Positions 34,337 through 43,176 are shown, numbered from the stretch's first letter. The stretch: 64,000 nucleotides of DNA from an uncultured Myxococcales bacterium (GCA_903842345.1 CAIMLR010000021.1:1-64000); one strand, 5' to 3'. The notes: a model not told the origin generated them from the letters alone. Numbers and translations are program-made.

Positions 34337-35038
34337 ATGAGGACTCCAATGAAAATGAAGACTTTGACCCTGGCCGCAATGGCCGCGCTGCTGCTGGTTA
34401 CGGCCTGCAAGCGTGAGGAAGTGAGCCACGCGCGCGTGCCCAAGGGCTCCAGCGCGGGGACGCCGATGGAGGCGCCGTCCATGGGCGGGGGCATGCCGGG
34501 CGGTGGAATGCCGGGTGGCCCGATGCCGGGCGCGGGCGGCAATCCGGGCATGGGCGCGCCGGGCATGGGCGCGGGCGAAGTGGCGCCGCCGCCGCCGCCG
34601 GATCCGGCCAATACGCTGAAGTGGACGCTGCCGACAGGTTGGACCGAGAAGCTCGTGGGCGGCATGCGCTACGCGACGTTGACGCCGGCGACGCCGGGCA
34701 AGGTTGAAGTCTCCGTCGTGATGCTGCCGGGACCGGCGGGCGGTGAACTGGCCAACGTCAATCGCTGGCGCGGTCAGCTGGGCTTGGCGACGCTGGACGA
34801 CGCGGGACTCGCGGCGACGCGCAAGGCGATCCCGACTACGGCGGGCCAATTGGGCGTGTACGACCTGATCAGCGACGGCGCAGTCAAGACGCGGATGACC
34901 GCGGCGCTGCTGGCTGCCAACAATGGCAACACGTGGTTCCTGAAAATGACGGGCGACGCTGACGCGGTCGCTGCCAATCAGGCGGATTTCCAGAAACTGC
35001 TGGAAACGCTGCACTTTGACGCAAGCGGGGCGCCGTGA
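34337..35038 (+). CDS. Lipoprotein of unknown function preceding resB
   Basis: A 233-residue lipoprotein. The signal peptide MKTLTLAAMAALLLVTAC ends in a lipobox with the Cys after TA. A Gly/Met/Pro-rich low-complexity segment (GGGMPGGGMPGGPMPGA) follows, then a globular region starting LKWTLPTGWTEK. The ATG at 34337 is preceded by GAGAGG. Its stop overlaps the resB start (TGATG), so it is translated with the cytochrome c maturation genes and may act in heme or cytochrome handling at the outer membrane. I recognise no family. Confidence 0.8.
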   Translation: MRTPMKMKTLTLAAMAALLLVTACKREEVSHARVPKGSSAGTPMEAPSMGGGMPGGGMPGGPMPGAGGNPGMGAPGMGAGEVAPPPPPDPANTLKWTLPTGWTEKLVGGMRYATLTPATPGKVEVSVVMLPGPAGGELANVNRWRGQLGLATLDDAGLAATRKAIPTTAGQLGVYDLISDGAVKTRMTAALLAANNGNTWFLKMTGDADAVAANQADFQKLLETLHFDASGAP

Positions 35039-36249
35039 TGGCCAAGAACGACAACAAATCCGTAGCCGGCAAGGTGCTCGACGCCCTGCTCTCGCTCAAA
35101 CTCACGATCGTCTGCCTGGCGATGCTCATGGTGCTGGTCGTGGCCTGCACGTTGGCGCAGGTCGACATGGGCACCAACGGCGCGGTCAACGCGTTCATGC
35201 GCAGCTTTGTCGTGTGGTGGAAGCCCGCCGGACAGCCGTACTCCTTTCCGGTTTTCCCGGGCGGAACGACGGTCGGTGCCATTCTGGCGGTCAACCTGAT
35301 CGTCTCGCAGGGGCGCGGTCTCGCGCGGACGTGGGCCAAAGCCGGCCTGTGGCTCGTCCACGTTGGCCTTGTGCTGCTTGTGGCGGCGGAATTCATCTCG
35401 GCGGCGTTGCAGGTTGACGCGCGGCTGACGATTGAAGAAGGCCAGACCATCGACTTCATCGAACGGCCGCTGGAATTTGAGCTGGCCATCGTTGACACGA
35501 CCGATCCCAAGCTGGATGACGTGTACGGCGTGCCAGAGTCGCTGCTCAAGGCCGGCGGAACAATCATCGTGCCGGGGACGCCGCTGACGCTGCGTGTGCA
35601 CGGCTATTACAAGAACACGGAACTCGCGCGCAAAGGCGAGGGCGACGCGCCGTCGATGGCGACCCAGGGCGTGGGCACCGGCGTGGCCATCAAGGAAGCG
35701 CCGCCGGTGACGGCGGATGACGAGCGGAACCATCCGGCGACGTACATTGAGCCGATCGCCAACGGCAAGAGCTACGGCACGTGGCTGGCGGCCGCGGGCC
35801 TGGGTGCGCCGCAGCAGTTTGTCCATGAAGGCCACACGTACCAACTGGCGATGCGGCCGCGCCGCGAATACCTGCCCTATAAGCTGACCTTGAAGAAGTT
35901 CAGCCATGACGTGTACGCGGGCACGGACATCCCCAAGAATTTCTCCAGCCTCGTGCACCTCGTCGACAAGGGCGCGGGTGAGGAGCGGGACGTCCTGATC
36001 TTCATGAACCAGCCGCTGCGGTACGCCGGGCGGACGTTCTATCAGGCGAGCTTTGGCAAGAACGACACGCTCTCTGTGCTCCAGGTCGTGGAAAACCCAG
36101 GCTGGCTGCTCCCTTACATTTCCTGCGCGCTCGTGACGCTGGGCCTGATGGTACACTTCGCCATGAGCCTGCGCCGCGCACAACGCAAGCGTCAGCGGCA
36201 GGCCGCGGCGGCGGAAGCCAGTTCAACGAACAGCAAGGTGATGGCATGA
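35038..36249 (+). CDS. resB: Cytochrome c maturation protein ResB (system II)
   Basis: A 403-residue membrane protein of system II cytochrome c biogenesis, which with CcsA carries heme across the membrane and attaches it to apocytochromes. Hydrophobic spans are near LSLKLTIVCLAMLMVLVVACT, GLWLVHVGLVLLVAAEF and the C-terminal LPYISCALVTLGLMVHFAM. The long periplasmic domain between them contains FMNQPLRYAGRTFYQASF, diagnostic of ResB. It overlaps the lipoprotein gene by one base and ccsA by four bases. The terminal 40 residues are basic and Ala-rich. Confidence 0.92.
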   Translation: MAKNDNKSVAGKVLDALLSLKLTIVCLAMLMVLVVACTLAQVDMGTNGAVNAFMRSFVVWWKPAGQPYSFPVFPGGTTVGAILAVNLIVSQGRGLARTWAKAGLWLVHVGLVLLVAAEFISAALQVDARLTIEEGQTIDFIERPLEFELAIVDTTDPKLDDVYGVPESLLKAGGTIIVPGTPLTLRVHGYYKNTELARKGEGDAPSMATQGVGTGVAIKEAPPVTADDERNHPATYIEPIANGKSYGTWLAAAGLGAPQQFVHEGHTYQLAMRPRREYLPYKLTLKKFSHDVYAGTDIPKNFSSLVHLVDKGAGEERDVLIFMNQPLRYAGRTFYQASFGKNDTLSVLQVVENPGWLLPYISCALVTLGLMVHFAMSLRRAQRKRQRQAAAAEASSTNSKVMA

Positions 36250-38054
36250 AACGCACTGACCTCGTGAACAGCAACAGCAAGTTCGCCAAGTACCTCCCGT
36301 GGCTCGCGGCCATCGTCGCGTTGATCGGCGCCGTGAGCGGCATGTTTGGCTCCGGCAAGGTGCGCAACATGGACGTGCAGGACTTTGCGCGCCTGCCCGT
36401 GCTGGAAGGCGGCCGCGTCAAGCCGCTGGACTCGATCGCCCGCAACTCGCTGTTGGTCATCCGCAGCCAGCAGAGCTTTCGCTACAACGAGCGCACGGTG
36501 AACGCCGATGAATGGCTGCTGGACGTGATGTTCCGCCCGGACGTCGCGGACGACCAGCCGATCTTCGTGATCAACGATCCGGACGTGCTCGGCTTGCTCG
36601 GGATCAAGCAGTCGTCGGAGCGCTATTTTTCCTTCAAGACCCTGATGCCGCACATCGACGAGATCCAGAAGCAGTCTGAAGCCGCGCACCCGATCGACGC
36701 GAAGCAGCGCACGCGGTACCAGTCGGCGATCGTCAACCTGTTTGAGCGCGTGTACCAGTATCACCGCCTGAAGCACTCGATTCAGATCGCCGGCGCGGAA
36801 GGCGGTTTGACGCAGGAAATCAAGGATGTGGCCACGCCGGGCGCCGAGGAGCGCCATGCGGTGCTGCGCGAACTGGGGCTCTTCCGGCCGTTCCCGGGAG
36901 CGAAGCCGAGCGATTGGCGGAGCGTCGGTGAAGCGCTGCGCGATGCCCGCAACGGCCAGCCGCTGGACAAAGGCCTGGCGCCGATGGCGCGCGTGAGCGA
37001 TGCGTGGGCCAAGCAGGACGTCCCGGCGTTCAACTCCGCGGTTTCGGAAGTGCTGGCGTTGGCGCGGCCGGACGAAGTGCGGCAGGCCAAGAGCGAACTC
37101 GCGTTCAACCTCGCGCAGCCGTTCTACGCGGGCATGGTGGTCTACGTCTTTGCCCTGCTCATCCTCTTCGTGTCGTGGGCGTACAAGCCCGCGCTCCTGC
37201 AGCCGGTCGCGTTTGCCGTGCTGCTGGTCGGCGTCCTCGTTCACACCGCGGGCCTGACGTCGCGCGTGATCCTGCAGGGCCGCCCGCCCGTGACCAACCT
37301 CTATTCCTCCGCCGTCTTTGTCGGCTGGGGCGCCGTCGTCCTCGGCGCGATCCTGGAATGGATCTACCGCAAGGGCTACGGCACCGCGGTCGCGGCCTCA
37401 TCCGGCTTCGCGTCGCTCATCATCGCCCATCACCTCGCGGCGGACGGCGACACGATGGAGATGATGCGCGCAGTCCTCGACTCCAACTTCTGGCTCGCCA
37501 CCCACGTCGTGACGATCACGATCGGCTACAGCGGCACCTTCCTCGCCGGCGCGATCGCCATCGGCTGGACCTTGCGCAAGCACATCGTCAAGCACGCCGA
37601 TCCCGCCGCCGACAAGGCGCTCGTCGCCATGTGCTACGGCATCGTCTGCTTTGCGGTGTTCTTCAGCTTCGTCGGCACCGTCCTCGGCGGCATCTGGGCC
37701 GACCAGTCGTGGGGCCGCTTCTGGGGCTGGGATCCCAAGGAGAACGGCGCGCTGCTGATCGTGCTCTGGAACGCCATCATCCTCCACGCCCGCTGGGGCG
37801 GGTATGCGCGCGACCGCGGCATCATGGCCATGGCGATCTTTGGCAACATCATCACGTCGCTCTCCTGGTTCGGCGTGAACATGCTGGGCGTGGGCCTGCA
37901 CTCCTACGGCTTCATGGACAAGGCCTTCTGGGCGCTTGTCGCGTTTGGCACGACGCAGCTGCTGCTGATTGCCCTGGCGCTCCTGCCGCGCCGGTTCTGG
38001 CGCCGTGGCCCCGGTCCGATGGCGACGCCGCATACGCCTGCTTCCGCGGCCTAG
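36246..38054 (+). CDS. ccsA: Cytochrome c maturation protein CcsA/ResC (heme lyase component)
   Basis: A 602-residue protein of the CcsA/CcmF heme-handling superfamily. The periplasmic heme-binding tryptophan motif is SWGRFWGWDPKENGALLIVL (the WWD domain), flanked by conserved His such as in THVVTITIGYSGTF. The first 300 residues, less conserved, carry one early membrane span and a periplasmic domain. They resemble the N-terminal extension of delta-proteobacterial CcsA proteins. It overlaps resB by four bases. It is followed after 470 bases by a decaheme cytochrome that would be its substrate. Confidence 0.92.
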   Translation: MKRTDLVNSNSKFAKYLPWLAAIVALIGAVSGMFGSGKVRNMDVQDFARLPVLEGGRVKPLDSIARNSLLVIRSQQSFRYNERTVNADEWLLDVMFRPDVADDQPIFVINDPDVLGLLGIKQSSERYFSFKTLMPHIDEIQKQSEAAHPIDAKQRTRYQSAIVNLFERVYQYHRLKHSIQIAGAEGGLTQEIKDVATPGAEERHAVLRELGLFRPFPGAKPSDWRSVGEALRDARNGQPLDKGLAPMARVSDAWAKQDVPAFNSAVSEVLALARPDEVRQAKSELAFNLAQPFYAGMVVYVFALLILFVSWAYKPALLQPVAFAVLLVGVLVHTAGLTSRVILQGRPPVTNLYSSAVFVGWGAVVLGAILEWIYRKGYGTAVAASSGFASLIIAHHLAADGDTMEMMRAVLDSNFWLATHVVTITIGYSGTFLAGAIAIGWTLRKHIVKHADPAADKALVAMCYGIVCFAVFFSFVGTVLGGIWADQSWGRFWGWDPKENGALLIVLWNAIILHARWGGYARDRGIMAMAIFGNIITSLSWFGVNMLGVGLHSYGFMDKAFWALVAFGTTQLLLIALALLPRRFWRRGPGPMATPHTPASAA

Positions 38055-38195
38055 TTTCTGCCGCTATTTCAGGCGAATTTCCTGCAAGCGCGCCTCATGC
38101 CCGCGGGACAGTCGCCTTGGCGATCCGCGACTTCCGCGCTGCACCTTCCGCCCGACAAATCGCCAATTGCGACCAATTTTGTCCGACTAGGCGAA

Positions 38196-38209
38196 TTGAT
38201 CCAGATCAG
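38196..38209. promoter_or_regulatory. FNR/CRP-type box 1 upstream of decaheme cytochrome
   Basis: TTGATCCAGATCAG matches TTGAT-N4-ATCAA at nine of ten positions. Centre-to-centre distance to box 2 is 23 bases, about two helical turns, which would allow two dimers on the same face. Confidence 0.6.
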
Positions 38210-38218
38210 GTTGCCGAC

Positions 38219-38232
38219 TTGATCCAAGTCAA
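38219..38232. promoter_or_regulatory. FNR/CRP-type box 2 upstream of decaheme cytochrome
   Basis: TTGATCCAAGTCAA matches the FNR consensus at nine of ten positions. It is downstream of box 1 and 293 bases before the cytochrome start codon. Pairing of two near-consensus sites makes chance less likely. Confidence 0.6.
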
Positions 38233-38353
38233 GCGGACTCTTGAGGTCCGCCTTGCTGGTCGGCAGAACTACGCGACATTCATTTGTTATTTCAATGACT
38301 TCACTCAACTTATCAACACCTGCCAAAACCTCGTCAAATGGGGACTTGAAAGG

Positions 38354-38383
38354 CCCTGTACTGTTGCCGCGCGCTGTACAGGG
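38354..38383. other. Inverted repeat in the decaheme leader
   Basis: CCCTGTAC and GTACAGGG pair around a 14-base loop, 142 bases before the start codon. It could be a leader hairpin or an operator. No T-run follows, and no known riboswitch motif was identified. Confidence 0.4.
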
Positions 38384-38424
38384 GCGGTATCCTTGCCACG
38401 TCGGACCCGAGAGGTTCGAACCCG

Positions 38425-38439
38425 TCAGGCGAGTCGCCT
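38425..38439. other. Near-continuous palindrome in the decaheme leader
   Basis: CAGGCGA-G-TCGCCTG is a perfect 7+7 palindrome around one base, 86 bases before the start codon. It could bind a dimeric regulator. Confidence 0.35.
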
Positions 38440-38524
38440 GGCGTGGGAGAGCACAGCAGATTGGCGTGTGGACGACTTCTGGCTGACTCTCGGTACGGTG
38501 TTCCGACAAACAAAGGTGGATCCA

Positions 38525-41500
38525 ATGAGAAAATCATCCTTCCCCGCCTGGACTGGAGGCCTGCTTCTCGCAGGTGCGCTCGTCTCGGCAACTGGCTGCG
38601 AAAGCAAGGGTACAGCGGGAGCCAATGGCACTTCGTGCACGGCTACCAAGACTGGCACGACGACAACCATTAGCTGTACCGACGGCACGAGCGTCGCGAT
38701 TGAAGATGGCGCGAAGGGTGATACGGGCGCGAAGGGCGCAGTTGGCGACACGGGCGCCAAGGGCGATACCGGCGCCAAGGGTGATACCGGCGCACAGGGT
38801 CCCAAGGGCGACACTGGCGCGAACTCCACGCCGTGCGCGGTTGTCGACAATGGCGACGGCACGAAGAAAGTCACTTGCGGCACGACCTCGGTCACGCTTT
38901 CTGACGGCGCCACGGGCACCGCTGGCGTGAATGGCACCAATGGCACGAACGGCGCCGACGGCAAGCCCTGCGAAGTGGCTGACAACGGCAACGGCACCAA
39001 GACCATCACCTGCGCGGGCGTCACGGTTGACCTCCCCACAGGCGCGACCGGCGCAGCTGGCGAACCCGGCGCAACCGGCGCGCAGGGTGAACCCGGCGTG
39101 AACGGCACCAACGGCACCGATGGCCTCCCGGGCAAGAACGGCGTTGACGCCAAGCCCTGCTCGGTCACCACCAATGGCGGCGGCTCGACGGTCATCACCT
39201 GCGGCGACGGCTCGTCCGTCACGCTCGGCGCGACCGGCACCGTCAATCAGCCCAGCTTCATCGTGGCCAACTTCCACGGCATCAACACGCTCATGACCAC
39301 CGGTGAGTTCGCTGCGGGTGCCAAGTGGTTCGTCACGACGGCGATCACTGGCGCGTCCGTGGATCCGGACAGCGGCAAAGTGACCGTCACGTTCACGGTC
39401 AAGGACACCAAGGGCGCGGCCGTCTCCGGCCTGAAGGCCGTTGGTCTGGCCGTCTCCAAGTTGGTGCCCCCGGCCAACACGGAAGTCTCCAGCCAGTGGG
39501 TGCCGTACATCTACACCAAGGCTGTCGCCGGCGCCGGCGTGTGGAACAGCGCTCCGTACAACACGGACCCCGCGTTCTACACCTACCAGGCCACGCGCGA
39601 GTCCGCGAACGCCGACCCGACCAAGGGTGGCACGCTGACGGAAAGCGCCACGACGCCGGGCACGTACACGTACGTCTCGCTCGTCAACCTGAAGACCGCC
39701 AAGAAGGAAAACACCACCATCGGCTTCAACGCGTCGCTCACGCACCGCGTCACGCTCATGATGGGCGGCCACGCTGGCGCGACCTCGGACGCGAGCTTCG
39801 ACTTCGTTCCGAACGGTGACGCCGTGTCCTACACGCGCAACATCGTCACGACCGACACCTGCAAGCAGTGCCACGGCCCGCTGTTCAAAGCCCACGGCGG
39901 CGACCGCCTGAGCACCGAGACCTGCGTGCAGTGCCACAACCCGAGCACCATTGACCCGCAGTCGGGCAACACCATCGACTTCAAGATCATGATCCACAAG
40001 ATCCACGCCGGTGCGGACATGCAGTCCACCGCTGGCCCGGACGGCATCGTGTTCGACAACCCCGCGACGGTCGTCAATGAAGCCGCTGACAACAACCAGT
40101 ACACCATCTGGGGCTATGCCAACACGCTGGTGACCTGGTGGGACGTCGGCTTCCCGGCGGAACTCGCCAACTGCACCAAGTGCCACCAGGGTGACCCGGC
40201 CAAGCTTGCTGAAGTGAACAACTGGAAGGCCAAGCCGTCCATCGCCACTTGCAGCTCGTGCCATGACCAGGTCAACTTCGTGACCGGCGCCAACCACAAG
40301 GGCGGCATCAAGACCGACGCGCAGTGCGCGGTTTGCCACGACACGGACGTCAGCGGCCCGGGCAAGTCCGTCAAGGATGCGCACAACTGGGAAGTCAAGG
40401 ATGCCCGTAACATCTCGGAATACGCCGTGAACATCGCGGTCGTCGCCCCGGCGAACGGCACGTACTTCGTCGCTGGTGAAACGCCGCTCCTCCGCGTGTC
40501 GCTCAAGGACATGCTCTCGGGCGCGGCGATTGACCTGACCACGATTGAACAGGACGACTCGACGACCGATGAAGGCTGCCTGCCCGACGGCTGCGCGGTT
40601 CCCGATGCCAAGTTCGGTGGCTTCAGCCTGTTCGTTCACGGCCCGCGTGCCGAGAACAAGCCGGTCCTGAGCTACGCCGCCCGCGCGGTCATGGTTGCTT
40701 CGGGCGCTGGCCCGTGGAACCTCACCTCGGCGAAGACCCTGGGCGTCACGTTCGACGGCGGCAAGGACCTGATTGGCTTTGACGTCACCGGTGGCGACTC
40801 CATCTCGAAGCTCGCGGCGGTCACCGTCACGCTCCCGACGTCGGGTGCGCTCAAGCCGGTCAGCATCGCCGCGGTCACCGCGACGGAACTGATGAACATC
40901 CTCAACGCCGATGCGAAGTTCAAGCTCCGCGGCATCGCGTACATGGACGAACTCTCGGGCCGGCTGGCGATTCGCAGCCGCAACCTCGGCGAGCTCTTCG
41001 CTGTGCAGATGCCGGGTGCGACGACGACCACTGACTTGACCAAGGTTGAGAACGTGGTGTTCGGCGCTGACGCGACTGTCCACACCATTGGGCCGTATCT
41101 GAACTTCCCGGGCACGGGCGGCTACGCTGGTTCGCCGGGCCTCAGCACGGTTTCCAACAAGCTGTTCTCCAAGTTCACGGGCGTCTGCGCGGCCGGTACG
41201 CCGAACGCGACGAAGACCTGCTCCGTGGTTGACGGCGGTTGCGGCGCGGCCACGCTGGCTGCCCAGTGTGTCGTTGCCAAGACTTCGTTCGTCGACCCGA
41301 AGGTGACGTTCACGAAGGACTACGTGCAGTACAAGCTTGATCCGGTTGACGATCTGCAGGCGGGCACCTACGTCGCCAACATGGAAATCAAGAACTTGGG
41401 TTCGGGCACGAATCGCGTTTGCGATGCGGGCACCGTGAACGTCGGCAAGACCTGCACCGCGGACGCCGATTGCGGCACCGGCTACAAGGCGGGTTCCTGC

Positions 41501-42097
41501 TTCGCCAACTACAAGACGCCGTCGGTTGGTCGCGTGACCTTCCAGGTTGGCACGGCTACCACCGAGCTGCCGATTGCCGGCAACTGCAACAGCTGCCACC
41601 AGGGTCCGGATGACACCACTCTCCCGAACGGCAACATCAGCCCGGACGGCAAGAAGGGCTTCATCTTTGACCAGAGCGGCCACCACAAGCTGTTCGACTT
41701 CTACGCGACGGACATGTGCACGGCGTGCCACGACTGGGAAGGCCAGTCGGCAACCGGTGACTGGTCGGGTGCGAAGCCGATCGCTCGTCGCGTCCACGCG
41801 CTCCACAACGGCGCGAACCTGAACTACCCGCTCACCACCGTTGGCCACGCTGACGGCGACCCGGGTCGCAACTGGGACATCCCGTACCCGCAGGATATCC
41901 GCAACTGCCAGCAGTGCCACGTCACCGGCACGACCTCCGGCACGTGGGCCACCAAGCCCGGTCGCATTCCCTGCATGGCTTGCCATGACTCGGATGCCGC
42001 CACCGCGCACGCGAAGATCATGACGTTTGACCTGACGCCTCTGAACCCGTACTCGGGTGACGAGACGGAAGCCTGCGCCACCTGCCACGCCCCGTAG
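38525..42097 (+). CDS. Decaheme OmcA/MtrC-type c-type cytochrome lipoprotein with collagen-like stalk
   Basis: A 1190-residue surface-type lipoprotein, probably carrying electrons to extracellular acceptors. The signal peptide ends LVSATGC with the lipid-bearing Cys at residue 25. Residues 38-240 alternate four small Cys-pair modules with collagen-like Gly-x-y stretches (e.g. GDTGAKGDTGAKGDTG). Ten CxxCH heme sites follow from residue 446 to 1188: CKQCH, CVQCH, CTKCH, CSSCH, CAVCH, CNSCH, CTACH, CQQCH, CMACH and CATCH, split five and five by a long beta-rich domain, as in OmcA/MtrC. The last heme is only two residues from the C-terminus. The ATG at 38525 opens a classical lipoprotein signal. 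ResB/CcsA upstream can mature it. Confidence 0.93.
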   Translation: MRKSSFPAWTGGLLLAGALVSATGCESKGTAGANGTSCTATKTGTTTTISCTDGTSVAIEDGAKGDTGAKGAVGDTGAKGDTGAKGDTGAQGPKGDTGANSTPCAVVDNGDGTKKVTCGTTSVTLSDGATGTAGVNGTNGTNGADGKPCEVADNGNGTKTITCAGVTVDLPTGATGAAGEPGATGAQGEPGVNGTNGTDGLPGKNGVDAKPCSVTTNGGGSTVITCGDGSSVTLGATGTVNQPSFIVANFHGINTLMTTGEFAAGAKWFVTTAITGASVDPDSGKVTVTFTVKDTKGAAVSGLKAVGLAVSKLVPPANTEVSSQWVPYIYTKAVAGAGVWNSAPYNTDPAFYTYQATRESANADPTKGGTLTESATTPGTYTYVSLVNLKTAKKENTTIGFNASLTHRVTLMMGGHAGATSDASFDFVPNGDAVSYTRNIVTTDTCKQCHGPLFKAHGGDRLSTETCVQCHNPSTIDPQSGNTIDFKIMIHKIHAGADMQSTAGPDGIVFDNPATVVNEAADNNQYTIWGYANTLVTWWDVGFPAELANCTKCHQGDPAKLAEVNNWKAKPSIATCSSCHDQVNFVTGANHKGGIKTDAQCAVCHDTDVSGPGKSVKDAHNWEVKDARNISEYAVNIAVVAPANGTYFVAGETPLLRVSLKDMLSGAAIDLTTIEQDDSTTDEGCLPDGCAVPDAKFGGFSLFVHGPRAENKPVLSYAARAVMVASGAGPWNLTSAKTLGVTFDGGKDLIGFDVTGGDSISKLAAVTVTLPTSGALKPVSIAAVTATELMNILNADAKFKLRGIAYMDELSGRLAIRSRNLGELFAVQMPGATTTTDLTKVENVVFGADATVHTIGPYLNFPGTGGYAGSPGLSTVSNKLFSKFTGVCAAGTPNATKTCSVVDGGCGAATLAAQCVVAKTSFVDPKVTFTKDYVQYKLDPVDDLQAGTYVANMEIKNLGSGTNRVCDAGTVNVGKTCTADADCGTGYKAGSCFANYKTPSVGRVTFQVGTATTELPIAGNCNSCHQGPDDTTLPNGNISPDGKKGFIFDQSGHHKLFDFYATDMCTACHDWEGQSATGDWSGAKPIARRVHALHNGANLNYPLTTVGHADGDPGRNWDIPYPQDIRNCQQCHVTGTTSGTWATKPGRIPCMACHDSDAATAHAKIMTFDLTPLNPYSGDETEACATCHAP
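38636..39244 (+). repeat. Alternating cysteine-pair modules and collagen-like triplets inside the decaheme gene
   Basis: Four modules of pattern C-x12/13-C (residues 38-51, 104-118, 149-163, 212-226) share a core like VDNGDGTKKVTC then a strand and Gly. The first three are followed by Gly-x-y repeats (residues 62-100, 128-148, 173-209). At the DNA level GGCGCCAAGGGCGATACC-like units recur. Confidence 0.85.
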
Positions 42098-42127
42098 TCT
42101 CGCGACTGCAATAGTGGTATAGAAACA

Positions 42128-42166
42128 CCCACGGGAAGGACTCCGGTCCTTCCCGTGGGCCGTTTT
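42128..42166 (+). terminator. Strong intrinsic terminator after decaheme gene
   Basis: CCCACGGGAAGGAC and GTCCTTCCCGTGGG form a perfect 14-base stem with a TCCG tetraloop, followed by CCGTTTT. It begins 31 bases after the cytochrome stop and ends 27 bases before the PPIase start, so the PPIase gene depends on read-through or its own promoter. Confidence 0.85.
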
Positions 42167-42192
42167 GGCGAACATTCTTTTGGAGACCTGCG

Positions 42193-43122
42193 ATGCGTTA
42201 CGTCCTACCTCTGCTTCTGCTGGCGCTCGGCGCGTCAGCCTGCAACAAGACTGAGTCCACGGCCGTGCCGGCTGCGCCTTCCGCGCCGCCCCGCCCTGCC
42301 CTGTCGATGGACGTAACGCCGACCGGCGCCGATGACCCGGTGCTCGCGACGGTCAATGGCCAGCCCGTGACGATGGCCGATGTGCGGCTGGCGTTGCGCC
42401 TGACCAAGCCGGACGATCCAGTTTCTGAAGAACAGATTGGCCCCGTGCTTGACGGCCTGATCCGCCAGGAGATCGTTGCCCAGGCCGCGGCTGCTGCGGG
42501 TCTGGACAAGGATCCCAAGTTTCAGGCGGACAACGCCAAGGCGGCGGCGCCATACAACGCGTTTCGTCGGCGGGCGCTGGGCGACGCGTACTTTCACGCT
42601 GAAGTGGCCAAGGCGGCGCCCGTCACGGAGGCCGAGGCGCAGCAGTTCTTTGACGAGAACAAGGCGATCCTGACGAGCGAAGTGCGGGTGGAACAGTACC
42701 TGACGCGCGATGCCAACCTCGCGGAGGCTGCCCACAAGCAGATCCTCGCGGGCAAGACCATCGGCGACATCGTGCGCGCGTCCATGCCGCAGTTGCCCCT
42801 GACGGACAAGCCGTGGGAGCTGGGTTGGCAGCCGTGGCAGATCGTCCCCGAGCCGTGGCGCAAGCCGCTGGCGGAGATGAAGATCGGCGAGACAAGCGGC
42901 GTGATCGCGGGGCCGAACAAGCGGTACTGGGTCATCAAGCTGGTGGAGCGCCGCCCGTCCAAGGCGATGGACTTCGCGCAGGCCAAGGCGGGCATCATCC
43001 AGCACCTGACGGACGTGCGCGCTGAAGCCGCGCGGGAGCACATCGGCGACAATCTGATTCCGGCCGCGAAAGTGGTGCGCCACAAGCCCGCGGCGAAGCC
43101 GGCAGTTCCGCCCGAGCCTTAG
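42193..43122 (+). CDS. PpiC/SurA-like peptidyl-prolyl isomerase lipoprotein
   Basis: A 309-residue lipoprotein with signal MRYVLPLLLLALGASAC. The N-terminal VLATVNGQPVTMADVRLAL and LDGLIRQEIVAQAAAAAGL match the SurA-type chaperone helix region. The later parvulin-like part has ASMPQLPLTDKPWELGW, IGETSGVIAGPNKRYWVIKLVERRP. Parvulin identity is moderate because the core is short. It lies just after the decaheme gene, in a position where such isomerases are known beside multiheme cytochrome genes, and may help fold or export it. A Pro/Ala-rich tail ends the protein. Confidence 0.83.
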   Translation: MRYVLPLLLLALGASACNKTESTAVPAAPSAPPRPALSMDVTPTGADDPVLATVNGQPVTMADVRLALRLTKPDDPVSEEQIGPVLDGLIRQEIVAQAAAAAGLDKDPKFQADNAKAAAPYNAFRRRALGDAYFHAEVAKAAPVTEAEAQQFFDENKAILTSEVRVEQYLTRDANLAEAAHKQILAGKTIGDIVRASMPQLPLTDKPWELGWQPWQIVPEPWRKPLAEMKIGETSGVIAGPNKRYWVIKLVERRPSKAMDFAQAKAGIIQHLTDVRAEAAREHIGDNLIPAAKVVRHKPAAKPAVPPEP

Positions 43123-43176
43123 CCTCGCTGACCTGGTGAGCGTGCGCGGCAGACTCTTCGCCCGCGCGCTCGCCCG

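Larger units (their letters stand above)
38055..38524. promoter_or_regulatory. Regulatory and leader region of decaheme cytochrome gene
   Basis: This 470-base gap holds two FNR-like boxes at 38196 and 38219, a comparatively AT-rich stretch around 38275-38340, then two inverted repeats before the ATG at 38525. An open reading extends upstream in frame, but it has no start signal near the lipoprotein signal peptide and I read it as noncoding. I could not fix a transcription start. Confidence 0.55.

Noticed and set aside
37004-38524. In-frame upstream extension of the decaheme gene
   Set aside because: It overlaps ccsA in another frame, and a clear lipoprotein signal peptide starts at 38525.
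38354-38524. Possible GEMM (cyclic dinucleotide) riboswitch ahead of the decaheme gene
   Set aside because: No conserved GGCAAA/tetraloop-receptor core could be found by eye, only unrelated hairpins.
38534-42175. Minus-strand open frame of over 1200 codons antisense to the decaheme gene
   Set aside because: It mirrors a gene with signal peptide and ten CxxCH sites; its own translation is Arg/Val/Ala-rich with no domain.
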